Shown here piece by piece: positions 51,852 to 62,236 of a stretch of DNA of 64,000 nucleotides; the first letter of the stretch is position 1, and every line of letters starts with the position of its first letter. A program made the position numbers and the translations under genes. The stretch comes from Gracilaria vermiculophylla (Eukaryota > Rhodophyta > Florideophyceae > Gracilariales > Gracilariaceae), in NCBI GenBank assembly GCA_019155205.2, contig JAHNZQ020000308.1, forward strand, positions 2,659,998 through 2,723,997, written 5' to 3'. Below the pieces are notes generated by a model, which saw nothing but the letters and a program-made list of their open reading frames with translations, was not told where the DNA came from and searched no databases.

Positions 51852-53423
51852 TCACATAGTTTCCGTCCTAACAATTTTCGGGCTTTCTAGCAATAAGGTC
51901 TCAGCTCTCCTTAGTCCCCGTCGTGAGCCTAGACTCCGAGATCCAAAGTTGTCAACTTCTCTGCTTTTTGGTCGACTAGGTGGTGAAAGCAGATGCAACT
52001 CCTCGCCTTCAGCTTTCCACGCAGTATCGAGGCCAATTTTCAAAGTCAGATCCTCCTCCTCATTCTTTGACGCGGGTTGTGTGGGGCGCTCTGCAACGAT
52101 TTTGTTGGTGAACAGGGTTTCAGCACTTCCCGGGGTATTCACTGTGAACTCGCTCAAAACCCTCTCGTCATTGCCCTGAAGCAAACTAGACACGTCTTGG
52201 CTAAATTCTGCTGGCGACGCACTTCGGTCTTTCAAATGAATCTTCTCGCTTGGCGCATTAAGAGATATCTCCCTTCGTGGTGGGGGTTTCAGTTCCGGTG
52301 GTGTGCTTGAGATTGGTCGACCGATTTCAGACTGTTCTATGGAACCAGTATCATTATCTGCTTGCACAATTGCTTCGGGTGCTGCGTGTTTGGGATGATC
52401 TCGAAGTACTAGTGGTGGATTCTGAGCGCTTTTCTCATCATCGACATGGCCAGAAATACTTGCATTGTGGTCATGATGGAAGCCAGGTCCAAAATTTTCT
52501 TTCATAAGTTCGTAAGAGCTTGTCACTGAGGCAGGAGAATCATTTTCCACGCGCCCGCCACTGTCAGATTCTTGTTTTATGGAATCTGCCGATGGCTGTG
52601 GAAAACTCTTCCGGTCATTTATTGTGCGAAGACCCGGATGCCTCGGACGTTCTTGAAGTACTGAAGGCGCGGTCGCTTCGGTTACGTCATCGTCAGTAGT
52701 GTCTGATTTGGGTTTCTGTACAATACTGTGGAAACCCTTGCCAAATTCATTTCTCATGAGGTCGTAAGCTTGACGATGAGAAACGGGATTCTCCGAAGAA
52801 TGTACCCCGCTAATATCTTGTTCTTTGTGATTGTCTTTCAACCGCTTCACATCTGCTTTCGATGGAAGGAGTTGATCCTTCGACATTTCTGACTCCCGAC
52901 GGCTCGTTTTTCGAGAGTTTATTCTACGACTAGCAATCGATGCGAAAGGTCTCGATCCCTTCACTGGTTTCCTCCCAGTTCCTCCGGTGCCTCGAAGAAG
53001 TTGATCGAACAAGTCATAGTCTGCCGGAGTAACCTTAACACGTTGTTCTGATTCTGTTGCATTTTCCTCCGGAACATCTTGGAAACTCGAGTTCGATTCT
53101 GCAGTTGAACTCTCTTCGATGGCTCTGTTATGCATTTTTTCTCTCTTAGAGCTTTGACTGGTCATTCCAAGATGCTCTCTGAACAGCTTGTATTCTGCGT
53201 TCTTTTCTGGGTTGGCCATGAGCCCATTTGCTTCTTTGTAGCGACTGCGTGCATTGTTTTTCGCACTCGTATCTGGATTTGTTTTGTTATATTCGTTCTG
53301 AGAACTGCTGAGGCAAACGATTAGTTTTCCAGTGAAATATCTTGTCTGACGCCGACAGCAAGCAGTAGGTTGGCCGTGCTTCCGACCAAACGCTTGGTAC
53401 ACTGCAAATGCAATGAAGTTCAT
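51852..53423 (-). CDS. Unknown protein with ~84-residue repeats, probable plastid leader
   Basis: A 523-residue protein from the ATG at 53423. It begins MNFIAFAVYQAFGRK and continues basic and Ser/Cys-rich to about 40 (LIVCLSSSQ). An early Phe and few acids fit a red-algal plastid transit peptide. The rest is hydrophilic and probably disordered. A motif Y-x-L-[FM]-x3-[FL] occurs at Tyr78, 136, 220 and 304; the last three are exactly 84 residues apart. The two later copies share NEFGKGFH/ENFGPGFH and, 35 residues on, LQERPRHPG/LRDHPKHAA. The C-terminal half has KIGLDTAWKAEGEELHLLSPP. No database family came to mind; the repeats may be docking sites for a partner. It is convergent with eS17. 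No introns. Confidence 0.7.
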   Translation of the reverse strand: MNFIAFAVYQAFGRKHGQPTACCRRQTRYFTGKLIVCLSSSQNEYNKTNPDTSAKNNARSRYKEANGLMANPEKNAEYKLFREHLGMTSQSSKREKMHNRAIEESSTAESNSSFQDVPEENATESEQRVKVTPADYDLFDQLLRGTGGTGRKPVKGSRPFASIASRRINSRKTSRRESEMSKDQLLPSKADVKRLKDNHKEQDISGVHSSENPVSHRQAYDLMRNEFGKGFHSIVQKPKSDTTDDDVTEATAPSVLQERPRHPGLRTINDRKSFPQPSADSIKQESDSGGRVENDSPASVTSSYELMKENFGPGFHHDHNASISGHVDDEKSAQNPPLVLRDHPKHAAPEAIVQADNDTGSIEQSEIGRPISSTPPELKPPPRREISLNAPSEKIHLKDRSASPAEFSQDVSSLLQGNDERVLSEFTVNTPGSAETLFTNKIVAERPTQPASKNEEEDLTLKIGLDTAWKAEGEELHLLSPPSRPKSREVDNFGSRSLGSRRGLRRAETLLLESPKIVRTETM

Positions 53424-54661
53424 CGACAAGGAAATAGAGGGAAATGTACTTGAGATATCACAAGATCTCGCGGTTTCAGGAAATTAAGAAGGGTGATGGC
53501 ACTTTCCAACAGCTCGTCTATCGTCGTTCTTCGGCATGAATGTTGATTCCGCTCTCGGGTCAAAAAGTTCCGCTCACCGGTTGTAAAGTATGATTGTGTT
53601 TCACCATAAAAAATCCCAATTCAATTCCAAATCGAAGATATGTTTTTAGCCGTCATGCGCTAAAGTTGGCTTCAAACAAACCACAGCCCAGTGTATATGA
53701 GCTGAGATCAGTTTCGACTTGCTGCACAGTTCTACATAATCACTGACAGCTTATGTCGACCACGGTGTTCGAAATGAACTCTCAAAACGTTACAAACAAA
53801 ATTTTACGCCTTGGAAGTAGGGGAACAAAACTTTACGCTTTGAAAATGGGGAAAGCTTCTACGGTATTATTGTAGACGTTCCGCCCGCTAAATGAATCCT
53901 TGCGGAAGAGTACAGAGTTCTTGTCTGTAGTTGAGAGTTTCCATATGGATTTCCTTACACGCTCTGAGCATTCCGCCAGTTTCAAAGGTTCATCATTCTT
54001 CTTTCTTAAGGCTACGGATGAATTTGATGAAAGTGTTTTACCATGGTCTTGTACTGTCGCAAAAAGATTCGAATAATGATGTAATGTACACCTCGACGAG
54101 TGGGCTCCCAGAGGGTGACTGGGAAGATACAAGTGAAGCACACAGGACGGATGACTAGCGGGTATAAACCCGATGTGAAATGCTTGCATGAAATGCGGAC
54201 ACCCCTAGTCCCTTATCAGTCAAACAGTAAACGATAGCAATCTACTTCCGTGATTGTAATACTCCTATTCGCTTGGACATTTCCGGTGCTGGTCGCTGCA
54301 CAGTATTGCCGCCCCCTTCAATGTATGAAGATCTTGTATGCGATGTGTCCCTCTGGGATCCATCGATGAGGATCCCGCACAAAATACATATTGCTTTATA
54401 ACAATGACAGGATGATGAGTTCAGCATTTTCTGCCATAAAGAAAGGGTCTTGAACTATACGGAGTTAGTTTCTGTGTCTGCAATCTCTGGGAATCGAACT
54501 TAATGTGTTCAATGAATGATAATTCTCGATTCCACAGGAAAGCCTTCACACCATATTAATTGCACGATATTCCACCGCTTAAATAAAAGAGGAATTCCTG
54601 TTTCATCAGGAGACTCCAGTGGGTCTTGGGGCCTGAAAGAATCAAGTACTTGTTCTTATCA
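53424..54661. other. Unresolved interval with a possible coding fragment
   Basis: On the minus strand a frame ending at 53833 has believable composition in its last 70 codons (LKLAECSERVRKSIWKL, NSVLFRKDSFSGRN), and another ends at 54242 (MSKRIGVLQSRK). They could be exons of one small gene, but I could not find a consistent splice pair. Nothing else was recognised. Confidence 0.35.
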
Positions 54662-56612
54662 TCATCTCTCCGTCGTTGGTAGAGCTTCAAAACCCTTCTT
54701 AGCGGAACTACGCCGTCGGATAATGATGACAACAACTGCTATGCAAACAGCAATCAATGAAGCAAACGCCTTTCCAGCCGTTAACACGAATCGTCCTGAC
54801 TTTCGAACACTTCCTAGATGAGTGCATCGTTTTGCAACACCAAACTCCACGGTATCGTACTGGAGAATCGGCAACGTTATAAGTACACGACTTTCACCAA
54901 TTCTCCTACAAACAAAGTGAAAAGATACTTCAAGGGATTGCTCGGGTTGAAGCGAATAGCCTGAATTGTACTCCGACGACCATCCCAATGCGCTTTTAGA
55001 TCGTATTTGAGGTTCAAGAGCCACAACGTTTTCTGGATGTTCCACAGTCAGAGTTATTCTCCCAATATGCAAAACGGATGCTGACGACTGCACGCCGGGC
55101 ATGCTGTTCAGTAGAAATACTTTCCAGTCGGACTGATTCCCAGATAAATGCAGATGTTCATCTGAGTGTTCAGTTCCGATGTGTTGTATGCCTACCATGA
55201 AGCTGTTGGTCGGTTCTCCATTCTCTACAACATCTGATGACCCTATCTCAGTTCCAACTTGAAGATTGGAGGGTACCTGTCCTCCACAATCTATAAACAG
55301 TAATTTTCGTATGAGAGTTAGCACACGATTAGTCTTTTGGCATGACCCATGAAAATGAATACGAACCTTTAGTCCAAGACGCTGTAATATTGTCAAATGG
55401 AGGGAACGCGATGCTGACGCTTATCTCTGTTGAACCTTTTTGTTCACAATTGTAGGATACTTGAAATGAGGTTTCTTCCAACCCATTCAGAACACCACCG
55501 GACGGATGATTTCCTCTGACAAGAATATCAGTGACTTCAGGCTTACTGCTAGTCACGTACGGAGCCAAGAATGCTTGTTGCGCACCTGGTTGTTGGAGTT
55601 TCAAAAACACCTCTGTTGATACATCGCTCGGTGCCACTACAAGTGGAGATTGTTCAGAATCGTTATTAAAGTTGATTTTGCCGGATGCAGAGCCATTATC
55701 GAGAACGTAGCCGAAATCGATTTTGTCATTTTCGCCGCTAGAACATGTTTTTGTCCATGGAATTGATAACTTTGATTCTTCAGAGTCCCCAAAGCTCAGA
55801 TGCAAAGACAAGAAGAGAGAACCTGAAGATCCCGACTTGCAGTTGTACGAAATGACAATTTTGGCCGTTGAGGAAGCTTTGCTCAGATCTGTCATCAAAA
55901 TCGTTGGTTCGGCAATCTGGTCCATATCGTCTTGGATAAATAGTTTCGGTGGTTCTTTGTCAAATGCATGTTCTATAAGGTCGCTGGACTTCAAGAAAGA
56001 CATCTCGAAGGTTATTCGATCATTGTACTCGTCATCATCAAAACATGTATCAGCTGAGATCGGTCCCATTTTTTCACTGACATCTACTGTTGAACATGAA
56101 TTAAATAATCCTACAAACGCGTTCTCTTTGAAAACTGGTTTGGTAAGCGGGCTTCCAAGCCCAGGTTTGGTGATGTCAATGTAGATAGTCTTCAAGGGGG
56201 ATGAAATCTTTGAAGGATCATTTGTGCGATTCATGGGTGCTGTGATTTCATCCCCGATTGATTCATCATCTGTCATATTATCGTCAGGATTCGAAATACT
56301 GTCCGCAGCTTGATCCAGGGATTCCTCAGTTGCAGTAGAGTTAGTCTCAGGATTGATATCATTTACGCCATCGAGCTCTGTCAAATCGGCTTGGTCCGTG
56401 TCAGACTCGGAAGTTCTCTCTTCGGCTGTGGCTTTGGACGTCGTGGAATGTATGATTACGGGGTACTCCGGCGAAACTCTGCCCCCCTTCGCTTCAGGAA
56501 AAGAGGAGCTGAACTGAAAACTAACTGGAAATGAGTATTCAGCTTTTCCGGTATTAAGAAAAGCAGCGAGATACACCCACACGAGACTTATAACAAATGT
56601 AGTTCGTACCAT
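54662..56612 (-). CDS. Type I membrane protein with cysteine-paired beta-domain repeats, two exons
   Basis: Exons 56612-55367 and 55290-54662 give 624 residues; the 76-bp intron has a GTTCGT donor, a GCTAAC branch point and a TATAG acceptor. A signal peptide (VRTTFVISLVWVYLAAFL) leads a long acidic, Ser/Thr-rich extracellular part with several N-x-[ST] sites. At least three modules repeat a pattern: a YNC or FVC strand, then a Trp or Val followed by K-x-C (VISYNCKSG with IPWTKTC; VSYNCEQKG with ASWTKDCG; SFHFVCRRIG with VAKRC). This suggests a beta-sandwich with one disulfide each. One transmembrane helix (SLIAVCIAVVVIII) and an 18-residue Arg/Lys-rich cytosolic tail end the protein. Family not recognised; it may be a surface or secretory-pathway protein. 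Confidence 0.78.
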
Positions 56613-57683
56613 GGCAAGCCCAAAATCCAACTCAAATAAATATATCGACCGAGCTTTATGAAAGCTTTGAATTTGCAAATGGATGAGGAGATGGCGTTGC
56701 ACTTGCAGCTCAAGATGAATGCCTTTGAAGGAAAAACTTTTTGCAAGGAGCTGTTTAAAACAAGGGAAGCCAATTCTGCCGCTATAAATACTAGTCCTTA
56801 TCACAAGCAGTTCGAAGAGTATGCGTAGCGAGTGCGATGAGCCGACAACGCTATCCTTTTTTACCTGAATGTAATCCTCAAGAACGAAGCAAAGGCGGTG
56901 TTTCTGTTTTCGTTATTGAATTGTGCTGTCAGCTGGGGCCAGAAATGGTGATACTGGGCGATATGCTTTTGAAGTTTTCTTCGTACTCTAGCTAATTGTT
57001 GAGCCAGCAAGGTCAAAGCGAAGTAGAAGCTTCCGTGAGTGAATAGGGTGAGAAAAGACAGAATTTCACTAGAAGGGTTGCTCGACATCTGGAGAGCAAA
57101 GCTCGTAAGGCGGTGGACCGGCACAGTAACGATGCACAGAGCCTGCCTTCCGGCACCCGTGGTACGCCGCGTACAAGGTGTGTTAGTGTACAGCGATGAG
57201 GGGGTCTGGTCAAAACCTGTGGCATTCTACCCCTACACGATCCAGCAGTCCTACGTTACTACGTTTAAAGTGAACCAATACAGGTGTGTCCACCCCCACA
57301 GAATCGGTCTAGTCCAAGCTTGATAAAACAGATACATCCGATATGCTTGATTAGACAGTTTTCTATTAAACTGAATTTATGAAGAATTTTGGTACAGAAT
57401 AAGATATATTATTTTTTCTGGATTGTGTCACGTATCCCACTGACGAATGGATAAGCCACACTTGTACAAACATTACGAGTGTCAACGTGGCTGTGGCCAA
57501 CATGAGAGGAAACAGGCATCAGGTGTGTGGTTGCCGCGTCTTGACGATGCGGGGCGCGCTTCCGGGTTCGTTTCAAGTGTGAGGGTCAAGCTTCACTAAC
57601 GACCGTGTTCGGGATAATCTTCGCAACACCTATACGTTAGTTTTCTCAATATCAGGTTGTGTGTGTCAACGATTCCGGTCGCA
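56613..57683. other. Divergent spacer between membrane protein and COX6B genes
   Basis: No gene was recognised. A TATAAATA at about 56785-56792 reads on the plus strand; it faces away from the minus-strand gene and lies about 900 bp from COX6B, so its use is unclear. Confidence 0.4.
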
Positions 57684-58013
57684 ATGTCCGATGTAACCAT
57701 TCAAGTTCGAACCGCTCCGCGTGATAGACGCTTTCCAACCACAAATCAGACAAACCATTGTTGGGCGAGGTATATCGAGTTCCATGCCTGCGCCAAAAAG
57801 AAGGGTGAAGATGATCCCGAGTGTGAGAAGTTCAAGCGTTGGTACATGTCACTGTGCCCTGTTGAATGGGTAAGTCAACTACGTTATCTACTCGACTCGG
57901 AGAGAATGCGATACAGATTACTAACTCATCGTCTCTTGTGGTTTTACAAAATGTCGAAGGTGGAGAAATGGGATACCCTAAGGGAAGAAGGACGTTTCCC
58001 TGGACCGCAATAA
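57684..58013 (+). CDS. COX6B: Cytochrome c oxidase subunit 6b, two exons
   Basis: Exons 57684-57869 and 57960-58013 give 79 residues. The start ATG at 57684 gives MSDVTIQVRTAPRD. The body has FPTTNQTNHCWARYIEFHAC and CEKFKRWYMSLCPVEW, the twin C-x9-C/C-x10-C motif of Cox6b, whose disulfides form in the intermembrane space through Mia40/Erv1. Exon 2 adds VEKWDTLREEGRFPGP, the conserved end. It caps cytochrome oxidase on the intermembrane-space side. The 90-bp intron has GTAAGT, a perfect TACTAAC branch point at about 57919-57925 and a GAAG acceptor. Length equals animal and yeast proteins. Confidence 0.95.
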   Translation: MSDVTIQVRTAPRDRRFPTTNQTNHCWARYIEFHACAKKKGEDDPECEKFKRWYMSLCPVEWVSQLRYLLDSERMRYRLLTHRLLWFYKMSKVEKWDTLREEGRFPGPQ

Positions 58014-58224
58014 AAAGATATTTTGCGTCTATAAGCCAGACGGCGTTGCTTCTCTCCAATGAATTTCTTGGATAGCCCTTGGCCTGACTTTGAGGAGCAG
58101 TTTCAGCAACATAGCACTAAAGATTATACTCGTCGGAACATAAAGTTCCGGGTTTCGAATGTGTCAACAGGTCGACAAAGAATCTCAATATAAAGAGGAG
58201 GGATGAAATACGATATGCGGTGCA

Positions 58225-59397
58225 TTAGATTACCTTGAGACCTGGAAAAGCTTCACATAATTGCACTCTAGTCAGCGACCTCTCTTCACCATCCCCTGGA
58301 ATCCATTGAAGCTCGAGTCCGGCTACTTGCCCACTTCGAAGTCTAGAGATGCGGTCCAGAGCGCCACGCAGTCGACAAATGATTGTGGCTTCCTCATCGT
58401 AACAAGCTAGATCGACACCTTCAGTAGTTGCCACAACTATGGTCGCAACGCCGTATTTTCTTGAATCAGGCGGAGCTTCCTGGTTACAGTTCCTAATTCG
58501 ATCAATGCGGTGGGCTTCTATCTCTACGTGCCCGGCGAATCGCTTCTCTGCATATCTCATGTCTTCTGCGATGTAGACATCAACTTTGGGGGCAAACTTC
58601 CTCGAGTCCTCGAGCAGTCTTTCCTCCCCTAGCATGATTTTGGCGGCCTTCCGTGCAGCGCATGCCATCCCTTCAGGAGTCATCATATTGACGTTGTTTT
58701 CAAGATTTCGGAGCTTCCTCATCATATTCTCACGTTCAGATACGCAAAATGGGATATGTATCGAGACCACGGAACTAACTTCTTGGTCTTCACGTATAGA
58801 ACTCACTCGCGGCTTTCGTCTCCTTGTTGCGTTTCTCAGCAGTACTGAGCCGGATGTGAGGGCACTGACACTCACAAGCCCAAAGGCTGCAGGGCGCATT
58901 GATAGAGCTCTGGTGGTGCGTTGAGGGTAAATAGATGGCCTGAAACGGAATGTAGCCCACTCAGGTATTGTAGTCACCTGCCCTTGGTAGTTTGACACAT
59001 TGCTGTGAGATTGGGGGGTGTGAACACTTTCACTTGAATAGACCCCAGGTCTCGTCTGCCCTTCAGATGTCGTTTGGGGTGTAACGCGAAGAAGAGTTCC
59101 TTCCACAGAGCCTCCGCGATAGCTGGTTCGCATACGTGACAGAGTCTGCAATGATGGATTTGACCCGCTATTCTGATGCATCGCTTGAACCGGCACGGGA
59201 GGCTTCAATGAGAGACAAGAGAGTGCAGCGAATGCTGCTGCAAGAAAAGGTGACTTCTTGGCAACTGGCTTCTGAGAACACATGTTTAGCGAAGGATACA
59301 TGTACTTGTTCTCAGTCTGCCATGACGCAAATAATCCATTTTGGTTCACTTGTGACGAAGAGGGAAGAAAGGAACTAGTGAACGCTTGACAATCCAT
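58225..59397 (-). CDS. DUF1517 family plastid protein
   Basis: A 390-residue protein. The first 170 residues are Ser/Thr/Gln-rich with a hydrophobic FLAAAFAALSCLSL stretch, fitting a plastid (possibly bipartite, thylakoid) leader. A second hydrophobic patch (AFGLVSVSALTSGSVLL) precedes the globular domain (about 205-390): VSIHIPFCVSERENMM, MTPEGMACAARKAAKIML, KYGVATIVVATTEGVDL and the end WIPGDGEERSLTRVQL..AFPGLKVI. This is the DUF1517 pattern found in cyanobacteria and plastids, whose function is not established. No introns. Convergent with COX6B, about 210 bp between stops. Confidence 0.85.
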   Translation of the reverse strand: MDCQAFTSSFLPSSSQVNQNGLFASWQTENKYMYPSLNMCSQKPVAKKSPFLAAAFAALSCLSLKPPVPVQAMHQNSGSNPSLQTLSRMRTSYRGGSVEGTLLRVTPQTTSEGQTRPGVYSSESVHTPQSHSNVSNYQGQVTTIPEWATFRFRPSIYPQRTTRALSMRPAAFGLVSVSALTSGSVLLRNATRRRKPRVSSIREDQEVSSVVSIHIPFCVSERENMMRKLRNLENNVNMMTPEGMACAARKAAKIMLGEERLLEDSRKFAPKVDVYIAEDMRYAEKRFAGHVEIEAHRIDRIRNCNQEAPPDSRKYGVATIVVATTEGVDLACYDEEATIICRLRGALDRISRLRSGQVAGLELQWIPGDGEERSLTRVQLCEAFPGLKVI

Positions 59398-60877
59398 TTT
59401 AACGAATGCGGTATGAAGGTTTTGAAGGCTGTGAAGTATACCGGGGTTTCAGCGAACTAGGGCGAAGATTTCGACCCTCTGAATAGTCCCAACTTTTGGA
59501 AAATGAAGAACGTCAGACGAAGAAATGTTCTGGAGACTGGCGATTGTCTCGAGCGCCGTGGGGGGACTTAACTCGGGCGCTAGTTTGCGATAAACAACGC
59601 GACTGATCCGAGAGATAGCCGTGTCACACCAGGAAGAAGAGGAGTCCGTAGGAGTGAATAGCAGCGACTCAAGCGCACTTGTCTTCGTGGTTTAGAGTCG
59701 ATAAACAGCGGGAGTGGCAGGAACATGTGCGGTGTGTGACACACATATGTGAACCAGTGACGAAAGCCGCAGAAAGGTGCAGTGCGGGGGGCGAGCGTGG
59801 ACGTAGATTGATCCGGGAGTTGCTAAAAGCGGGCACACACTTCTGGGTTCGAAGATATTTTTGTCATGTACGGCAGACGAACAAGCAGTGCAAAACGTTT
59901 GCCTCACTCAGAGAATCGCTACGTGAGATTGTGTGGTCAGACAAACATTTTGCATGCTTGCTTTATGTACAGACAAGTGCAGTGGTCTGATTGGGTGGCA
60001 TGGGGTGCTCCTGTTCATCCTCCACTCAAATGTTTTCAGAAAATGGGAGTCGGATTCATCTAATCATCACAATAGGGGTCATCGATCTACAGACAGATAT
60101 CTCCAAGAATGTACAGTACCCATGGAAACTTACATGAAACATTACTTGGATGCGGAGGAAATTTTCAACTGCATCTTGGGTCGAAATCTCCGTGAAATCT
60201 CGTCCGAAGTTCGCGGTTTCGCTTACTACCGTATTCTACGTTTCACCTTCCCGAGATGCAGCGGCAATCGATGATATGGATGACAGCATAATCCAGTGCC
60301 AAGGGTACTGCTTGTCTGTAATGTAAGGTATGTTTACCAGCTGGAGCGATGAAAGCCAGTCGATAATCCTCGTGATACATGAATTTGGCAGCGTGATGCA
60401 CACCATGCCCAAATTTTTAATATCACTGCCATTTGTCCATCGGCGAGGTCTCTGCCGCTACTAATGTCAAAAGCACAGTAACCAAGTTCAAAAGGCTCGC
60501 GAGACTTGAAGACAGCTACACAGGCTACGCATACGCAATTTCCCTCTACCGTAGTTAGTCTCATAACGACGGTGTACCTTAAGTAATTAGCAGCGAGACG
60601 AACGCGTTCGTTCTGACTTTCAGAAAAACCTAGCCAGTTGTGGAGGTCAACCATGGTCATGAAGTAAAGTATGTATCATTGGATCGTGCGAGAGCCAGAC
60701 TTCGCATCTGCCTCTGAGCCGCGTGTGCGGCTTGCACGATCTGCTAGTGGCCAACGATGTCATAGGGGGTGTCTACCCCCACCCTCTGCCCTTGCTAGCC
60801 TAGCTCTGACAAGGGAACTCGGATCGTCCAAGGGTGCACTTGATGCCCCACTGCCACAAGAGGAGTAGCCGAATTTA
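59398..60877. other. 1.5-kb interval without a recognised gene
   Basis: The promoter side of the DUF1517 gene. Frames of up to 113 codons show no domain. No RNA gene or repeat was recognised. Confidence 0.45.
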
Positions 60878-62236
60878 TTATGCTGGTGAAATCCTTAAGC
60901 CCAAGTGCTTTGGAACACGATTGCGCGTATCGACAACGATGCCTTGAAATCCCTCCAAAAAAGCGTACGTATCGAAGCAATCGTGATGCGTTATCAATAT
61001 AATTGCATCATATTTGTGGAGTCTTGCCTCTAGATCCGCTTGTGACACACTTTCCTTCATTGACAATTCAGCGTGCTTCCGAGTTTGACAGACAACTGGA
61101 ACACACGGATCGTGGTACTCCACTTGAGCTCCTAAGTTCAGCAAGTTTTCCCAGATGACGAGAGATGGTGCTTCTCGAATGTCGTCCACGTTAGGCTTGT
61201 AGGCGATACCTAACAGCAGAATCAGGCTTCCATTTGCACACTTCTTATCCTGATTAAGGGCGTCTTGTGTGCGCTTCACTACTCTTAACGGCATTCGAGC
61301 GTTGGTTTTCGCGGCAAGTTCTATGAAACTGCATGGGGCACCTGTTTCTTTCGCTTTCCACGTGAGATAAAATGGATCGATCGGGATGCAGTGCCCTCCA
61401 ATGCCAGGTCCAGGGTCAAATCGCTGAAAGCCGAAAGGTTTCGTTCCAGCTGCATCTAGCACTTCCCAAATATCAACATCCATACTTTCAAACACGAGTT
61501 TTAATTCATTCACTAAAGCAATGTTGACTGCTCGATATGTGTTTTCCAAGAGCTTAGCACACTCTGCTACCCTTGCAGATGATACGCGAATGGGCTTCTG
61601 GAAACCTCCACTCTTGTACAACTGTTCCACCAAAATGGACGACTTGTGGTCAACTCCACCCACGAGTTTTGGAATAATATGGGTCTTGTAGACTGCGTTT
61701 GCCGGATCTTCTCGTTCAGGAGAGAATGCAACAAAAAGGTCTTCCCCGAGCTTAAGATCCGATGTTGACAATATATCAACCAAGTCCGTGTCTGTTGCTC
61801 CTGGGTACGTCGTGGACTCCAGAACCACGAGAGTTTTGGATTTGATTAACTTTGCTATGTGTGATGCAGTTGAAAAAACATAGGACATGTCAGGCTCGTC
61901 ATGAGGGCCGACTGGTGTGGGTAAGCAGATAATGATGACTTCGCAAAGCTCAAGTTTGTGAATCTCTGTGGTTGGGATAAACTTTTTGGAACGGGACAGT
62001 TTCAAAGCTACATCTGGTTCCATATGACTTATATATGATAAACCTTCTTTAAGATTCTTAATCTTGAGCGCATCAACATCGTACCCAATTACTGGGAAGC
62101 CCGAATTGTGAAGAAGGTTAGCGAGAGGAAGGCCAACGTAACCTAATCCGATGACTCCGATGTGTGCCTCCCTTGATTTCAGGAGAGCATGAAGCTCATC
62201 AAAAGATGTTGTTTTGGTTTGATCGTTTGACTCCAT
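60878..62236 (-). CDS. UDP-N-acetylhexosamine dehydrogenase (WbpA/TviB type)
   Basis: A 452-residue protein. The N-terminal Rossmann fold has IGVIGLGYVGLPLA and GYDVD; then ICLPTPVGPHDEPDMSYV, ESTTYPGAT and FSPEREDPAN, the last diagnostic for the bacterial WbpA/TviB branch rather than the plant/animal UDP-glucose dehydrogenase. The catalytic Cys283 lies in GPGIGGHCIPIDPFYL, and the C-terminal domain has LLLGIAYKPNVDDIREAPS. The enzyme oxidises C6 of UDP-GlcNAc or UDP-GalNAc with two NAD to the uronic acid, feeding acidic polysaccharide synthesis. There is no targeting signal, so it is probably cytosolic. Its sequence is bacterial in style, but composition matches its neighbours, so any transfer is old. 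No introns. Confidence 0.92.
   Translation of the reverse strand: MESNDQTKTTSFDELHALLKSREAHIGVIGLGYVGLPLANLLHNSGFPVIGYDVDALKIKNLKEGLSYISHMEPDVALKLSRSKKFIPTTEIHKLELCEVIIICLPTPVGPHDEPDMSYVFSTASHIAKLIKSKTLVVLESTTYPGATDTDLVDILSTSDLKLGEDLFVAFSPEREDPANAVYKTHIIPKLVGGVDHKSSILVEQLYKSGGFQKPIRVSSARVAECAKLLENTYRAVNIALVNELKLVFESMDVDIWEVLDAAGTKPFGFQRFDPGPGIGGHCIPIDPFYLTWKAKETGAPCSFIELAAKTNARMPLRVVKRTQDALNQDKKCANGSLILLLGIAYKPNVDDIREAPSLVIWENLLNLGAQVEYHDPCVPVVCQTRKHAELSMKESVSQADLEARLHKYDAIILITHHDCFDTYAFLEGFQGIVVDTRNRVPKHLGLRISPA

Noticed and set aside
54485..54510. AGTTCGATTCC on the minus strand resembling a tRNA B box
   Set aside because: No stem pairing and no A box at a suitable distance.
56613..56804. 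64-codon upstream extension of the type I membrane protein
   Set aside because: It would bury the obvious signal peptide (VRTTFVISLVW) inside the protein.
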